Positions 8,107-16,270 of a stretch of DNA of 40,374 nucleotides are shown here, piece by piece. The stretch spans positions 1 to 40,374 of the forward strand of contig JAKAUI010000005.1 of the NCBI GenBank assembly GCA_021827745.1, in the 5' to 3' direction. The notes below the pieces were generated by a model. That model was not told the origin of the DNA and searched no databases. It saw nothing but the letters and a program-made list of their open reading frames with translations. The DNA is from Bacillota bacterium (GTDB taxonomy: Bacteria; Bacillota; Sulfobacillia; JAJZYS01; JAJZLH01). The stretch's first letter is position 1, and each line of letters begins with the position of its first letter. A program made the position numbers and the translations under genes.

Positions 8107-8135
8107 TGTAAAAATATAGGCGACTATCATATAAT
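8107..8135 (+). promoter_or_regulatory. Promoter of tnpA
   Basis: TATAAT at 8130-8135, with a weak TGTAAA 17 bases upstream (8107-8112), lies in the AT-rich left end. The expected start is at or next to the tnpA ATG (8142), so the mRNA is probably leaderless; no ribosome site precedes that ATG. Confidence 0.55.
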
Positions 8136-8141
8136 GCATCT

Positions 8142-8756
8142 ATGAAAGAGGCATTTTCGCCGAAAGAGTTTGGCCGATTGATCGCACGCACCACCGGCAC
8201 GCTGCAGCGGTGGGACCGCAAGGGTATTCTCACGGCCAAGCGAACGCCGACCAACCGACGCTACTACACCTATGAAGACTATCTACGGGTGGCAGGACGG
8301 AAGCCCGCTCAGCGTCTGACCGTCACCTACTGCCGCGTCTTGAGCGCTGGGCAGAAAAGCGACCTTGAACGCCAGCGACAGGCGGTGGAACAATTCTGTA
8401 TCGCCTCCGGGCGATCTGTAGACCTGCGGCTGGAGGATGTGGGGAGCGGCCTCAACTATGAGCGCAGGCGGTTTGTCGATCTGATGGAACGCGTGGAGAT
8501 TGGCGAGATCAAAGAGATCGTCGTTGCCCACAAGGATCGTCTGGTGCGCTTCGGCTTCGAGTGGTTCGAGGCGTTCTGCAAGCGTCACGGGACAGAGATC
8601 GTGGTCATGAATGCGCCAAGTCTCTCACCGGAAGAGGAGATGGAGAAGGATCTTCTGTCCATCATTCACTGTTTCTCCTCGCGTCTTTACGGACTCAGAC
8701 GGTACAAGAAAAGTATCGACGCCATGATCCGCAGTAAGGAGGTGCCGCCGCCATGA
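8142..8756 (+). CDS. tnpA: IS607-type serine recombinase TnpA, catalytic Ser replaced by Leu
   Basis: A 204-residue IS607-type transposase. The N-terminal MerR-like helix-turn-helix (residues 4-50, FSPKEFGRLIARTTGTLQRW, then NRRYYTYEDY) is followed by a serine-recombinase catalytic domain (60-190) with QKSDLERQRQ and the VAHKDRLVRFGFEWFE block. The active-site motif, normally YxRVSS, reads YCRVLS, so the first serine, the nucleophile, is Leu67 (codon TTG at 8340-8342). A single C-to-T change from TCG would explain it. The copy is thus probably unable to transpose by itself. Its stop overlaps the tnpB start by 4 bases. Confidence 0.88.
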   Translation: MKEAFSPKEFGRLIARTTGTLQRWDRKGILTAKRTPTNRRYYTYEDYLRVAGRKPAQRLTVTYCRVLSAGQKSDLERQRQAVEQFCIASGRSVDLRLEDVGSGLNYERRRFVDLMERVEIGEIKEIVVAHKDRLVRFGFEWFEAFCKRHGTEIVVMNAPSLSPEEEMEKDLLSIIHCFSSRLYGLRRYKKSIDAMIRSKEVPPP

Positions 8757-10003
8757 CGCTGGCCCACAAGATCGCTCTTGTGCCGACACTGGAACAGGAG
8801 ACGTATTTTCGAAAGGCGTGCGGCACCGCCCGGTTCGCGTACAATTGGGGACTCGCCCGATGGAACGAGCTGTATGCGGCCAAGGAGAAGCCGAGCGCGT
8901 TCAGCATCAAGAAGGAACTGAACTCGATCAAGAGCGAGCAGTTCCCCTGGATGTACGAGGTGACCAAGTGCGCACCGGAAGCGGCACTTGCCGACCTTGG
9001 AGCCGCCTTCAGAAACTACTTCCGCGATCGGAACAAGAAAACAGGCAAACACGCCAAACGACCGACGTTCAAGAAGAAGGGACGATGCCGCGACAGTTTC
9101 TACGTCTCCAACGACCAGTTCGTGATCGAGGGGAAGCGCATCCGGCTGCCGCATATCGGCTTCGTGGCGATGCGGGAGAGCCTTCGCTTCGAAGGCAGGA
9201 TCCTGGGAGCTGCGGTCTGCCGCGAAGCGGATCGGTGGTTTGTAGCTGTGCAGGTCGACGTCGAGGAAGAACCCGTCAAGCGCAAGAACCAAGCGCCGGT
9301 GGGGATCGACCTTGGCGTCCTGCATGCCGCCACGCTATCCACCGGAAGGTACTATGATGCCCCCAGGAGCCTCGCGAGGAATCTCCGGAAGCTGCGCCGG
9401 CTGTCGCGCCGCCTCTCCCGCAGGCAGAAGGGCGGTCGCAACCGGGAGAAGGCGAAGATGCGCCTTGCGCGGCTGCACTGCAGGATCGCTAATATCCGGC
9501 ATGACTGGACCCACAAGCTGACGACGAACCTGACACGGCGCTACGGCGTGATCGCGATGGAGGATCTGGCCGTCGGGAATCTGATGCAGGGCCGCCACCT
9601 GTCGCGGGCGATCGCCGGCGTGGGGTTCGGCGAGATGCGGCGCCAGATTGTGTACAAGGCACCACGCCACGGCGGTTGTGTGGTCTTCGTGGACCGCTTC
9701 TTTCCGTCGTCGAAGCTGTGCCGCCAGTGCGAGAGCAAAAACAACGCCCTCACCCTGGCCGATCGCACCTTCGTTTGCCCGGTCTGCAATCACACGGAGG
9801 ACCGCGACCTGCACGCTTCGCGCAACATCCTAAGCGAAGGTCAAAGGATCATTAGAACTACCCAGGGTCCCTGGGGAAGTGACGCCTGTGGACAGATGGC
9901 CGCTACGAAGCGCACGCGCTTCGCAAGCCGCCTGGTCGAAGCAGGAAGGGCGCAAGCCCACGGTAAGACACCGGAAGAAAGCAGCAGACGTACGCACGTT
10001 TGA
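8753..10003 (+). CDS. tnpB: TnpB, RNA-guided nuclease of the IS607 element
   Basis: A 416-residue TnpB (Cas12 ancestor). The N-terminal helix-turn-helix domain holds the FAYNWGLARWNELY block. RuvC parts are GIDLGV (Asp186), AMEDLAV (Glu270) and the DRD at 350-352 within TEDRDLHASRN. The zinc finger CxxC...CxxC is complete (Cys323, 326, 342, 345), preceded by PSSKLC. All acidic residues are in place, so the nuclease may be active even though tnpA looks dead. TnpB uses a guide RNA made from the element's right end, which here overlaps the last codons and the flank beginning near 10019. A tail of about 55 residues follows the RuvC III motif. Confidence 0.9.
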   Translation: MTLAHKIALVPTLEQETYFRKACGTARFAYNWGLARWNELYAAKEKPSAFSIKKELNSIKSEQFPWMYEVTKCAPEAALADLGAAFRNYFRDRNKKTGKHAKRPTFKKKGRCRDSFYVSNDQFVIEGKRIRLPHIGFVAMRESLRFEGRILGAAVCREADRWFVAVQVDVEEEPVKRKNQAPVGIDLGVLHAATLSTGRYYDAPRSLARNLRKLRRLSRRLSRRQKGGRNREKAKMRLARLHCRIANIRHDWTHKLTTNLTRRYGVIAMEDLAVGNLMQGRHLSRAIAGVGFGEMRRQIVYKAPRHGGCVVFVDRFFPSSKLCRQCESKNNALTLADRTFVCPVCNHTEDRDLHASRNILSEGQRIIRTTQGPWGSDACGQMAATKRTRFASRLVEAGRAQAHGKTPEESSRRTHV

Positions 10004-10018
10004 CTACGTTTTCGGTGA

Positions 10019-10253
10019 CAGACGGCGTACTTCGAGCACCACATCCAGGAGTGGTTGCCTAACCACCTTAGCAAGTGGGTGTTGATCAGAGGCAAGGATC
10101 TGGAAGGCTTCTTCGAGACGCTCGCGGAGGCGTACCAGAGCCGGTGTGCAGAAATTTGGAAGCACGCCGTTCCTGGTCCGTCAGATGACGGAGGACGGTT
10201 CAACGATCAATATCCCAGCGCTATCGACAGGTCTGCTGCTTGGTCGCAAGTAA
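10019..10253 (+). pseudogene. 3' part of the gene split by IS607, with an extra frameshift
   Basis: From 10019 the frame reads QTAYFEHHIQEWLPNHLSKW... to EAYQ, then a +1 shift near 10139 (an extra A in CCAGAGCC) moves to the frame AGVQKFGSTPFLVRQM...LSTGLLLGRK, which stops at 10251-10253. Joined to MGKVSLAEE it makes a protein of about 87 residues, like short conserved proteins of unknown role with a WVLIRG core and a PFLVRQ motif. It is broken twice: by the insertion and by the one-base change, unless that is a sequencing error. Confidence 0.6.
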
Positions 10254-10670
10254 CTCGCCTACTCCCGCCGGCCGATACACTCACGGTTCCTGCTCCCGGT
10301 TGCCATGGCATTCCCTCAGCTTCTTCAACCGCGATGACTACCCAAGGGCACGCCATTCGTGCGGCGATCTAACCGGCTGCCCGCAGCAAAGGTGAGATAG
10401 TGCGCCCTGGCCGTTCGGCAAGGGCCACCAAACGACCGCGGTATCTTTTCTCCCGACCCTGGCTTCGTGACGCCGTGACCGACCTCCTGAAGTCCAGGCC
10501 ATAGGCGAAGGACCAGAAGCGGACAGAGACAAACAGGCGGCGGTGATGAATCGTCCCTGCCCATGTCCGTGCCAGGACAGGCATCCAACCGGGAGAACCT
10601 GCCAACGCTCCGGGGTGCGGGCCCCGACCTGGGTGAAGGACTCGACGCCCGGCCCGCTAATCTGAACCAG
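10254..10670. other. Intergenic region without a supported gene
   Basis: Some 400 bases between the broken gene and the PLP-enzyme gene. Short open frames on both strands have no ribosome site and no recognisable protein. I looked for a SAM or T-box leader, as the next gene is of Cys/Met type, and saw neither the conserved T-box nor S-box blocks. A TAATCT (10658-10663) sits just 7 bases before ATG 10671, so the following mRNA could be leaderless. Confidence 0.4.
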
Positions 10671-11834
10671 ATGATCAAGAGGGATCTCGCTTCCGCCGAC
10701 CCCGCCACCCGGGCGGTCCATCCGCCCACGGTCGAGGTGCGCCAAAGGCCGCTTACGCCGCCCGTCTACGAAACGAGCGTGTTCGTCTTTCCCGACCTCG
10801 AGTCGGTGGACCAATCCTTCAGCACTCCGGGCGACTTCGTGTACAGCCGGATGGAAAACCCGAACACCTTGGCGCTCGGCCAGCAGGTGGCTGCGCTCGA
10901 GGGGGCCGAGGCCGGGATCGTCAGTTCGTCCGGCCAGTCCGCCATGTGGCTTGCCATCGCCGCCGCCTGCGCACCCGGACAGCGCCTGTGGTATGCCCAC
11001 CACCTCTATGGCGGCAGCCTGGACCTGATTCAGACCGAGATCGCCGGGCGTCAGCCCGTTTCGGGGTTCGATCCTTGGGCCGACCCGCTGCCGCCCTTTG
11101 CCGCAGGCGACGCCGTGGTGGTCGAGAGCATCTCGAACCCTCTGTGCCAGCCGAGTCCGCTCGGGCGCCTGGCCGAGCACTGCCAGAAGGCGGGCGCCAC
11201 CTTGGTCGTGGACAACACCTTTGCCACACCGGTCTCCTGCCGGCCGATCGACCGCGGCGCCGATCTGGTGGTGCACTCCCTGACCAAGGCCATCTCCGGC
11301 CATGCCCATGTCATCCTGGGAGCGGTTGCCGGTAAGAAGGATCTGGTGGCGAAGGCCGCCCAGCTCAGGGGCCGGCTCGGCATGACCGCTGACGCCAGGG
11401 CCGCCTGGCTGGCCCTGGAAGGGGCAAAGACCCTGTTCGTCCGCCAGGAGCGGGCGGTGGCCAACGCCATCGACTTGGCCCGCCGCCTGGTTGCCCACCC
11501 GGCGGTCGGGGCCGTCCACCACCCGTCACTGCTGACCGACTCCTCCTGGCAGCGGGACCTTCTGGCACCGGGCGCCCTCTTGGCCTTTGACCTCGGCAGC
11601 CAGGAGCGGGCCAACACCCTGATCAAGGGACTGCGCCTGATCGTGCTGGCGCCGAGCCTGGGCGATGTCGCCACCACCGTCAGCCATCCCGGCCTGACCA
11701 GTCATCGCTCGATCGGTGCCGAACTCGGCGCCAGGATCGGCGTGACGCCCGGTCTGATTCGACTCTCGGTCGGCATCGAGCGGGTGTCCGATCTGTGGCA
11801 GGACCTGGCCCAGGCCTTGGAGGCGCTCCGATGA
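10671..11834 (+). CDS. Cys/Met metabolism PLP-dependent enzyme (cystathionine gamma-synthase/lyase family)
   Basis: A 387-residue fold-type I PLP enzyme. TPPVYETSVFVF and YSRMENPNTLALGQQVAALEG are the N-terminal family signatures. SSSGQSAMW binds the cofactor phosphate, VVDNTFATP holds the Asp that contacts the pyridine nitrogen, and HSLTKAISGH carries the Schiff-base Lys. The C-terminus reads APSLGDVATTVSHPG...RLSVGIE. Members make or break C-S bonds of cystathionine, homocysteine or O-acyl-homoserine; substrate cannot be assigned. ATG 10671 is where homology starts; upstream extension to 10563 has no family match. No ribosome site is seen, but a -10-like TAATCT could give a leaderless mRNA. 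The stop overlaps the response regulator start (ATGA). Confidence 0.85.
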   Translation: MIKRDLASADPATRAVHPPTVEVRQRPLTPPVYETSVFVFPDLESVDQSFSTPGDFVYSRMENPNTLALGQQVAALEGAEAGIVSSSGQSAMWLAIAAACAPGQRLWYAHHLYGGSLDLIQTEIAGRQPVSGFDPWADPLPPFAAGDAVVVESISNPLCQPSPLGRLAEHCQKAGATLVVDNTFATPVSCRPIDRGADLVVHSLTKAISGHAHVILGAVAGKKDLVAKAAQLRGRLGMTADARAAWLALEGAKTLFVRQERAVANAIDLARRLVAHPAVGAVHHPSLLTDSSWQRDLLAPGALLAFDLGSQERANTLIKGLRLIVLAPSLGDVATTVSHPGLTSHRSIGAELGARIGVTPGLIRLSVGIERVSDLWQDLAQALEALR

Positions 11835-12517
11835 CCCGGGTGCTCGTAGTCGACGACGAGCAGCCGATCGTCGACATCCTGGCCTATCACCTGGAGAAGG
11901 AAGGCTTCGAGGTGCAGGGGGCGGCCGACGGCCTGGAGGCGCTGCGCCGGGTGGAGATGATGCCGCCCGACCTGATCATCCTCGACCTGATGCTGCCTGG
12001 GTTGGACGGCATCGCCGTCTGCCGCGAGATCCGCCGCCACCTCGAGGTGCCGATCATGATCCTGACCGCCAAGGGTGACGAGACCGACCGGGTGGTGGGG
12101 CTCGAGATCGGCGCCGACGACTACGTGGTCAAGCCGTTTTCGGTGCGCGAGGTGGTGGCCCGGGCCAGAGCCCTGATCCGGCGCACCACTCAGCCCCGCC
12201 AGCGCACGGACGACCAGCTGGCGGTCGGCCAGCTGGTCTTGGACCCGGCCGCCTACACCCTGACCCAGGGGGACAAGGTGGTGGCCCTGACCGGCCGCGA
12301 GTTTTCCCTGCTGCTCGTGCTGGCCACCCATGCCGGGCAGGTGCTGAGCCGGGACGACCTGACGATGGCGGTCTGGGGCTCGCGAAGCGGCAGCGCCCGC
12401 CTGGTCGACGTCACGATTCGCCGGCTGAGGGCCAAGATCGAAGGCGATCCCAGTCATCCGGTCACCGTCAAGACCAGGCGGGGCCGAGGCTACTACCTTG
12501 AGCTGGAGTCTCACTAG
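11831..12517 (+). CDS. walR: OmpR-family response regulator (WalR/YycF-like)
   Basis: A 228-residue response regulator. The receiver has VVDDEQ, the phosphorylated Asp52 in LIILDLMLPGLDG, ILTAKG and the switch Lys in YVVKPFS. The C-terminal winged-helix domain carries VALTGREFSLLLVLATHAGQVLSR and the recognition segment ARLVDVTIRRLRAKIE, ending RGRGYYLE. It overlaps the PLP enzyme upstream by 4 bases and the sensor kinase downstream by 20. YycH- and YycI-like genes follow, which is the WalRK arrangement of Bacillota; WalR controls cell-wall hydrolases there. PhoP is close in sequence, so the name rests on context. Confidence 0.88.
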   Translation: MTRVLVVDDEQPIVDILAYHLEKEGFEVQGAADGLEALRRVEMMPPDLIILDLMLPGLDGIAVCREIRRHLEVPIMILTAKGDETDRVVGLEIGADDYVVKPFSVREVVARARALIRRTTQPRQRTDDQLAVGQLVLDPAAYTLTQGDKVVALTGREFSLLLVLATHAGQVLSRDDLTMAVWGSRSGSARLVDVTIRRLRAKIEGDPSHPVTVKTRRGRGYYLELESH

Positions 12518-14267
12518 GCGTCTTTTTGCCCCGATGGGCGTCCAGTGGCGGATGCTGCTGGTCAGCCTGCTCTTGGTGCTGCTCACCATGGAGGTCGGCG
12601 GCAGCTATCTGCTCACCTCCCTCAACCGCTACTACCTGACCTCCTTCACCGCCAACCTCTCCACTCAGGCGGCGCTCTTAGGAAGCGTCTTGGAGCCGAA
12701 TTTGGCCCACCCCAGCTCCACGCTCGACCTCTCGCCCCAGATCGCCCAGTTCGGGGCGGTCGGCGGACAGACGGTGGTGGTGGTGAACAGCCAGGCGGTG
12801 GTGGTCGGCACCTCGGGGGCGCTGCAGAGCGAGATCGGAAGCCGCCTGAACTCGCCGCTGGTGGCAGACGCCCTGCGCGGCAAGCGGGTCAGCGGCTACA
12901 CCCATCAGGGCGGCCAGCCGGTGGCCGAGGTGGCGCTGCCGGTCATCGCCCAGGGCCATCTGGTCGGAGCGGTGCTGATGACCGCCCTTTTGACGCCGGT
13001 GGTGGCGGCCATCACCAACATCCGACAGATCCTGTTCTTGGCCACGGCCTTCAGCCTGATGCTGGCCGTGATCGCCGGCATCCTGCTCTCTCGGCTGATG
13101 GCCGACCCGATCCGCCGCCTGGCCGGCCGGGTGCGCCGGGTGGGCAGCGGCCAGTTCGACCCGCCGCCCGACCGCGGCTGGCCAGACGACGACCTTGGCC
13201 AGTTGGGGCGCGCCTTCGACGAGATGACGCTCACCCTGCAGGCCACCTTGGAGACGATCGGCCGCGAGCGGGAGAAGTTGGAGGCCGTGCTCTACAACAT
13301 CAGAGACGGCGTGGTGGCGCTTGGTCCAGACGGCCAGGTGCTCTTCTCGAACCCGGCGGCCGAGACCCTGCTCGGCCGGACAGCGGCAGAACTAGCCGGG
13401 CTTGAGCTCTTGACCGCCCAGGTGACCGGCGCCCGGCTCGCCAACTGGACCGACCAGGGCGAAGAGCGGGTGCTCAGGGTGGAGGGGCGGCCAGCTGCGG
13501 CGCTCGGTGCCTGGGTGGTCACGATCCAGGACGTGACCGAGGAGGCCAGCCTGAACGAGATGCGCCGGCGCTTTGTGGCCGACGTCGGCCACGAGCTGAA
13601 GACGCCCCTCACCTCCTTGAAGAGCTATCTGGAAACACTCAGTTCGGAGAAGGCGCTCAGGCCGACCCTCAGGCGGCGATTCGTCGGGGTGGCGCTTTCC
13701 GAGACAGACCGGATGGTGCGCCTGGTTCAGGACCTGCTCACCCTGTCTCAGGCCGACAGCCAGCAGTTGGGATTGGGCCAGGAGCACGTCGCCGTGGAAG
13801 AGTTGGTGGGGCGGGCCGTGACCGCGGTCGGCCCGCAGGCGACCGAGCGGGGCGTGACCATCGAGCGCACCCTGCCCGACCCGCCGCTTGAGGTGGCCGG
13901 AGACCTGAACCGCCTGACCCAGGTCCTGGTCAATGTGCTCCAAAACGCCATCGCCTACTCGCCGCAGGGCGGCGTCGTGACCCTGGGGGTGCGCCCGACT
14001 GGCGGACAGGTCGAGATTACGGTGGCCGACCGAGGGCCAGGCATTCCTCTCTCCAGCCTGGCGCATGTCTTTGAACGCTTCTATAGGGTGGACAGCGCCC
14101 GCAGCCGAGATGTCGGCGGCACCGGGCTTGGGCTCTCCATCGCCAAGGAGATCGTTCTTGCCCACGGCGGTCAGATCAAGATCACAAACCGCAAAGACGG
14201 CGGCGCCCGGGTGCGCATCACGCTGCCGGCTGCTTCGGCGGCTCAGGCCGCAGGGGGCGGCCGGTGA
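12498..14267 (+). CDS. walK: Sensor histidine kinase (WalK/YycG-like)
   Basis: A 589-residue membrane kinase. A first membrane helix at about 19-38 is followed by an extracellular PDC/Cache-like domain of some 130 residues, a second helix (about 170-195), HAMP (LMADPIRRLAGRV), PAS (IRDGVVALGPDGQVLFSNPA), HisKA with His365 in VGHELKTPLTSL, and the ATPase with N box NVLQNAIAYSP, DRGPGIP and GGTGLGLSIAKEI. This is the complete WalK order. TTG 12498 is chosen, with GAGG about 9 bases upstream; ATG 12534 would be an alternative giving a shorter cytoplasmic leader. Start and stop both overlap neighbours. Confidence 0.88.
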   Translation: MSWSLTRRLFAPMGVQWRMLLVSLLLVLLTMEVGGSYLLTSLNRYYLTSFTANLSTQAALLGSVLEPNLAHPSSTLDLSPQIAQFGAVGGQTVVVVNSQAVVVGTSGALQSEIGSRLNSPLVADALRGKRVSGYTHQGGQPVAEVALPVIAQGHLVGAVLMTALLTPVVAAITNIRQILFLATAFSLMLAVIAGILLSRLMADPIRRLAGRVRRVGSGQFDPPPDRGWPDDDLGQLGRAFDEMTLTLQATLETIGREREKLEAVLYNIRDGVVALGPDGQVLFSNPAAETLLGRTAAELAGLELLTAQVTGARLANWTDQGEERVLRVEGRPAAALGAWVVTIQDVTEEASLNEMRRRFVADVGHELKTPLTSLKSYLETLSSEKALRPTLRRRFVGVALSETDRMVRLVQDLLTLSQADSQQLGLGQEHVAVEELVGRAVTAVGPQATERGVTIERTLPDPPLEVAGDLNRLTQVLVNVLQNAIAYSPQGGVVTLGVRPTGGQVEITVADRGPGIPLSSLAHVFERFYRVDSARSRDVGGTGLGLSIAKEIVLAHGGQIKITNRKDGGARVRITLPAASAAQAAGGGR

Positions 14268-15433
14268 GCCGCCTTTTTGGCTGGGTGGAGGGCAGCGCCC
14301 TGACCCTCTTGGTCCTGCTCTCTGTCGTCTTGGTGGGACGGCTGTGGTTTTCCCTGCCCTCGCTCGCCTATCTGCCCGCCCACAACGCCTACACCCCGCC
14401 GCCGCCGGTGCCGGTGCTCTCGACCTTGCCGCTCGCCATCGAGGCGCTCTCCCCGAACCCTGGCTTGGAGCTCCCGCAGATGGCGGGATATCGGCGGCTT
14501 TGGGCCGCCTGGGAGGCCGACCTGCCGCCGTTGAGCGGCGGCGAGACGCTCAGCGCCCAGGCGGCCTTGAGCGACATCCGAACCGCCAGCCCAGCGATGG
14601 CCGCCGTCTGGCCGAGTGCGGTGCCCTTTTCCGGTGCGGCGCCGAGCGGAACGGTCAGCCTGATCGTGATCACGGGAGGCTCCCATCCGGCCGTCTTCTG
14701 GCTTGAGTCCGGCAGCTGGCACAGGCTGACCGAGAGCGCTCCCTTCTCCCCGAACGCCTTCACCCGGCTGCCGGCAGCCTTCTCCGCCGGCACCCCTTCT
14801 ATGGCGCATCCGCTGCTCTTGATGGCCAGCGGCAGCCTGCCGCGTGGTGCCGTGGTGGCGGCCCCCGTCCCGGTCAACCAGCTGGTGCCGTCCTTCTTGC
14901 CGCTGCCGCTCAGCGTCCAGGCCATCGACGAGGGAGCGGACGGTGTGGCCTACACAGACGGCGCGGCCGTCTTGCACGTCGACCGCTCCGGCGCCTTCCA
15001 GGTCACCTTGGGGTCGGCCGCCCCCGACTTCTTCGGGCTGGGGCCGCTCAGTGCCACCGAGAGCTTCGTCAGCAGCCACCCCGGATTTTCGCCCGACATG
15101 ACGGTCAGCCAGATCACAACCGCCGGAAGTCGGGTCACGGTGGGTCTTGCCCTGACCCTGGGCCGGCTGGTGGTCTTCGGGCCGACCGGGGCCAGCGTTG
15201 AGCTGAGACAGAGCGCGGTCATCGCCGCCAGCTCGGCCGGGCTCGGCGTGGCCGCCTCTGGCAGCCAGCCGTTTTCGATCGAGGCCCTCAATCTGGCCCT
15301 TGGCTCCACCCTCTCCAGCCAGGTGCTGACCGTGGTGCCGGTCGAGCTCGACCAGAACGGACAGCTCACGGTCGGCGCGGCAGCGGTGCTCACAACCGGC
15401 AAGGAAGCCGTTGTGCCGGGGGGCAACGGCTGA
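14264..15433 (+). CDS. YycH-like regulator of the WalRK system
   Basis: A 389-residue protein with one N-terminal membrane helix (about residues 11-31) and a large extracellular part, the topology of YycH. The sequence itself is weakly conserved. The call rests on topology and on lying directly after the kinase (GTGA overlap) and before a YycI-like gene. In Bacillus YycH and YycI sit with WalK in the membrane and restrain it; in Staphylococcus they activate it. No catalytic motif is visible. Confidence 0.65.
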   Translation: MSRLFGWVEGSALTLLVLLSVVLVGRLWFSLPSLAYLPAHNAYTPPPPVPVLSTLPLAIEALSPNPGLELPQMAGYRRLWAAWEADLPPLSGGETLSAQAALSDIRTASPAMAAVWPSAVPFSGAAPSGTVSLIVITGGSHPAVFWLESGSWHRLTESAPFSPNAFTRLPAAFSAGTPSMAHPLLLMASGSLPRGAVVAAPVPVNQLVPSFLPLPLSVQAIDEGADGVAYTDGAAVLHVDRSGAFQVTLGSAAPDFFGLGPLSATESFVSSHPGFSPDMTVSQITTAGSRVTVGLALTLGRLVVFGPTGASVELRQSAVIAASSAGLGVAASGSQPFSIEALNLALGSTLSSQVLTVVPVELDQNGQLTVGAAAVLTTGKEAVVPGGNG

Positions 15434-16215
15434 TGGGCTGGGTCGGGGCGAGACGGCTTCTGATCGGCATCTTCTTGGCCGTCGATGTCTTTTTGATCAG
15501 CCTGCTCGGCGTGAGCGGGCCGATCTCGTCCGGCCAGGGCACGGTCGCCGCCCTGCCGCCGGGAGCGGTCGCCAACCCGCTTGGCGCCTCGGTGCACGAC
15601 CTGCCGCTTCTGCGCATGCGGCTCGTGAGCGCGTCCCAGGTGGCGCTCACCCTCTTTGGCTCGGTGCCCAAGGGAGTGGTCGGGCCAAACGGCTCCGTCC
15701 GCTATCAGCGGGGGCAGGAGTCGGTCAGCCAGCAGTCAAACGGCGCCGTCTGGGTGGAGCTGGCGCCCTCCCCGGCCGAGCTGCCGGTGGTCGGCCAGAC
15801 GGCGGCGATCAGCGCCGCCCAGAGCCTGCTCACCGCCCTCAATCTTGCGACCAATCTCACAGAGCGCGCCGTGCTGAAGTCGAAGAGCACCTACAGCGTG
15901 GTGTTCGGGGAAGAGGTGAACGGGCTTTCGGTCGAGGGGGCGAGTGCGGTGGTGGTGGAAGGGCCAGGCAAGGACTGGCTGGTCCAGATCCGCCTGAACG
16001 AGACGCGATTGGCCGGCGGTCGGGCCAGTTTGCTCTCGGCGGCTGAGGCGGTGGCCTACGACGCCGCCACGGGCGGCAGCGGACGGGTGCAGTCGATGGC
16101 GCTGATCTATCCCCTCGCCTCTTCGAACTGGCAGCTGGTGGCGCCGCAGTGGGTGCTGGTCGGATCTGGGCCCACGGTGCGGATCGACGCCTTCAGTGGC
16201 GAGGAGGTTCCTTAG
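15433..16215 (+). CDS. YycI-like regulator of the WalRK system
   Basis: A 260-residue protein starting MGWVGARRLLIGIFLAVDVF, which matches the YycI N-terminus: a short basic stretch then one membrane helix with an Asp/Asn-Val/Ile-Phe-Leu pattern. The rest is extracellular with two similar beta-rich segments, the second containing EEVNGLSVEGASAVV and LAGGRASLLSAAEAVAYD. It shares one base with the YycH-like stop (TGATG). It probably works with the YycH-like protein on the sensor kinase. It closes the five-gene overlapping operon; no walJ or htrA follows, unlike Bacillus. Confidence 0.68.
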   Translation: MGWVGARRLLIGIFLAVDVFLISLLGVSGPISSGQGTVAALPPGAVANPLGASVHDLPLLRMRLVSASQVALTLFGSVPKGVVGPNGSVRYQRGQESVSQQSNGAVWVELAPSPAELPVVGQTAAISAAQSLLTALNLATNLTERAVLKSKSTYSVVFGEEVNGLSVEGASAVVVEGPGKDWLVQIRLNETRLAGGRASLLSAAEAVAYDAATGGSGRVQSMALIYPLASSNWQLVAPQWVLVGSGPTVRIDAFSGEEVP

Positions 16216-16270
16216 ATCCAAGAGGATCGGCGCGAGAAGGCGATCGATCGTTGGCAAAGGAGCGGAAACG

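Larger units (their letters stand above)
8094..10018 (+). mobile_element. IS607-family insertion sequence
   Basis: An element of about 1925 bases carrying a serine-recombinase tnpA overlapped by tnpB. The ends were placed by rejoining the broken host gene: left flank ...GGCCGAAGAG, right flank CAGACGGCG.... There is no target duplication and no clear terminal inverted repeat, as expected for IS607. The left end is AT-rich and unlike its surroundings, which fits a transferred element. The boundaries may be off by one or two bases because the shared core dinucleotide cannot be fixed. Confidence 0.8.

Noticed and set aside
10254-10670. SAM or T-box riboswitch before the Cys/Met enzyme
   Set aside because: None of the conserved blocks seen and no terminator/antiterminator pair before the start.
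10338-11522. 394-residue minus-strand frame opposite the PLP-enzyme gene
   Set aside because: Antisense shadow; the plus strand has all PLP-enzyme motifs.
11831-14267. Naming the two-component pair PhoPR because of the nearby Pho boxes
   Set aside because: The YycH- and YycI-like genes directly downstream are the WalRK arrangement; the Pho boxes lie 6 kb away in another operon.
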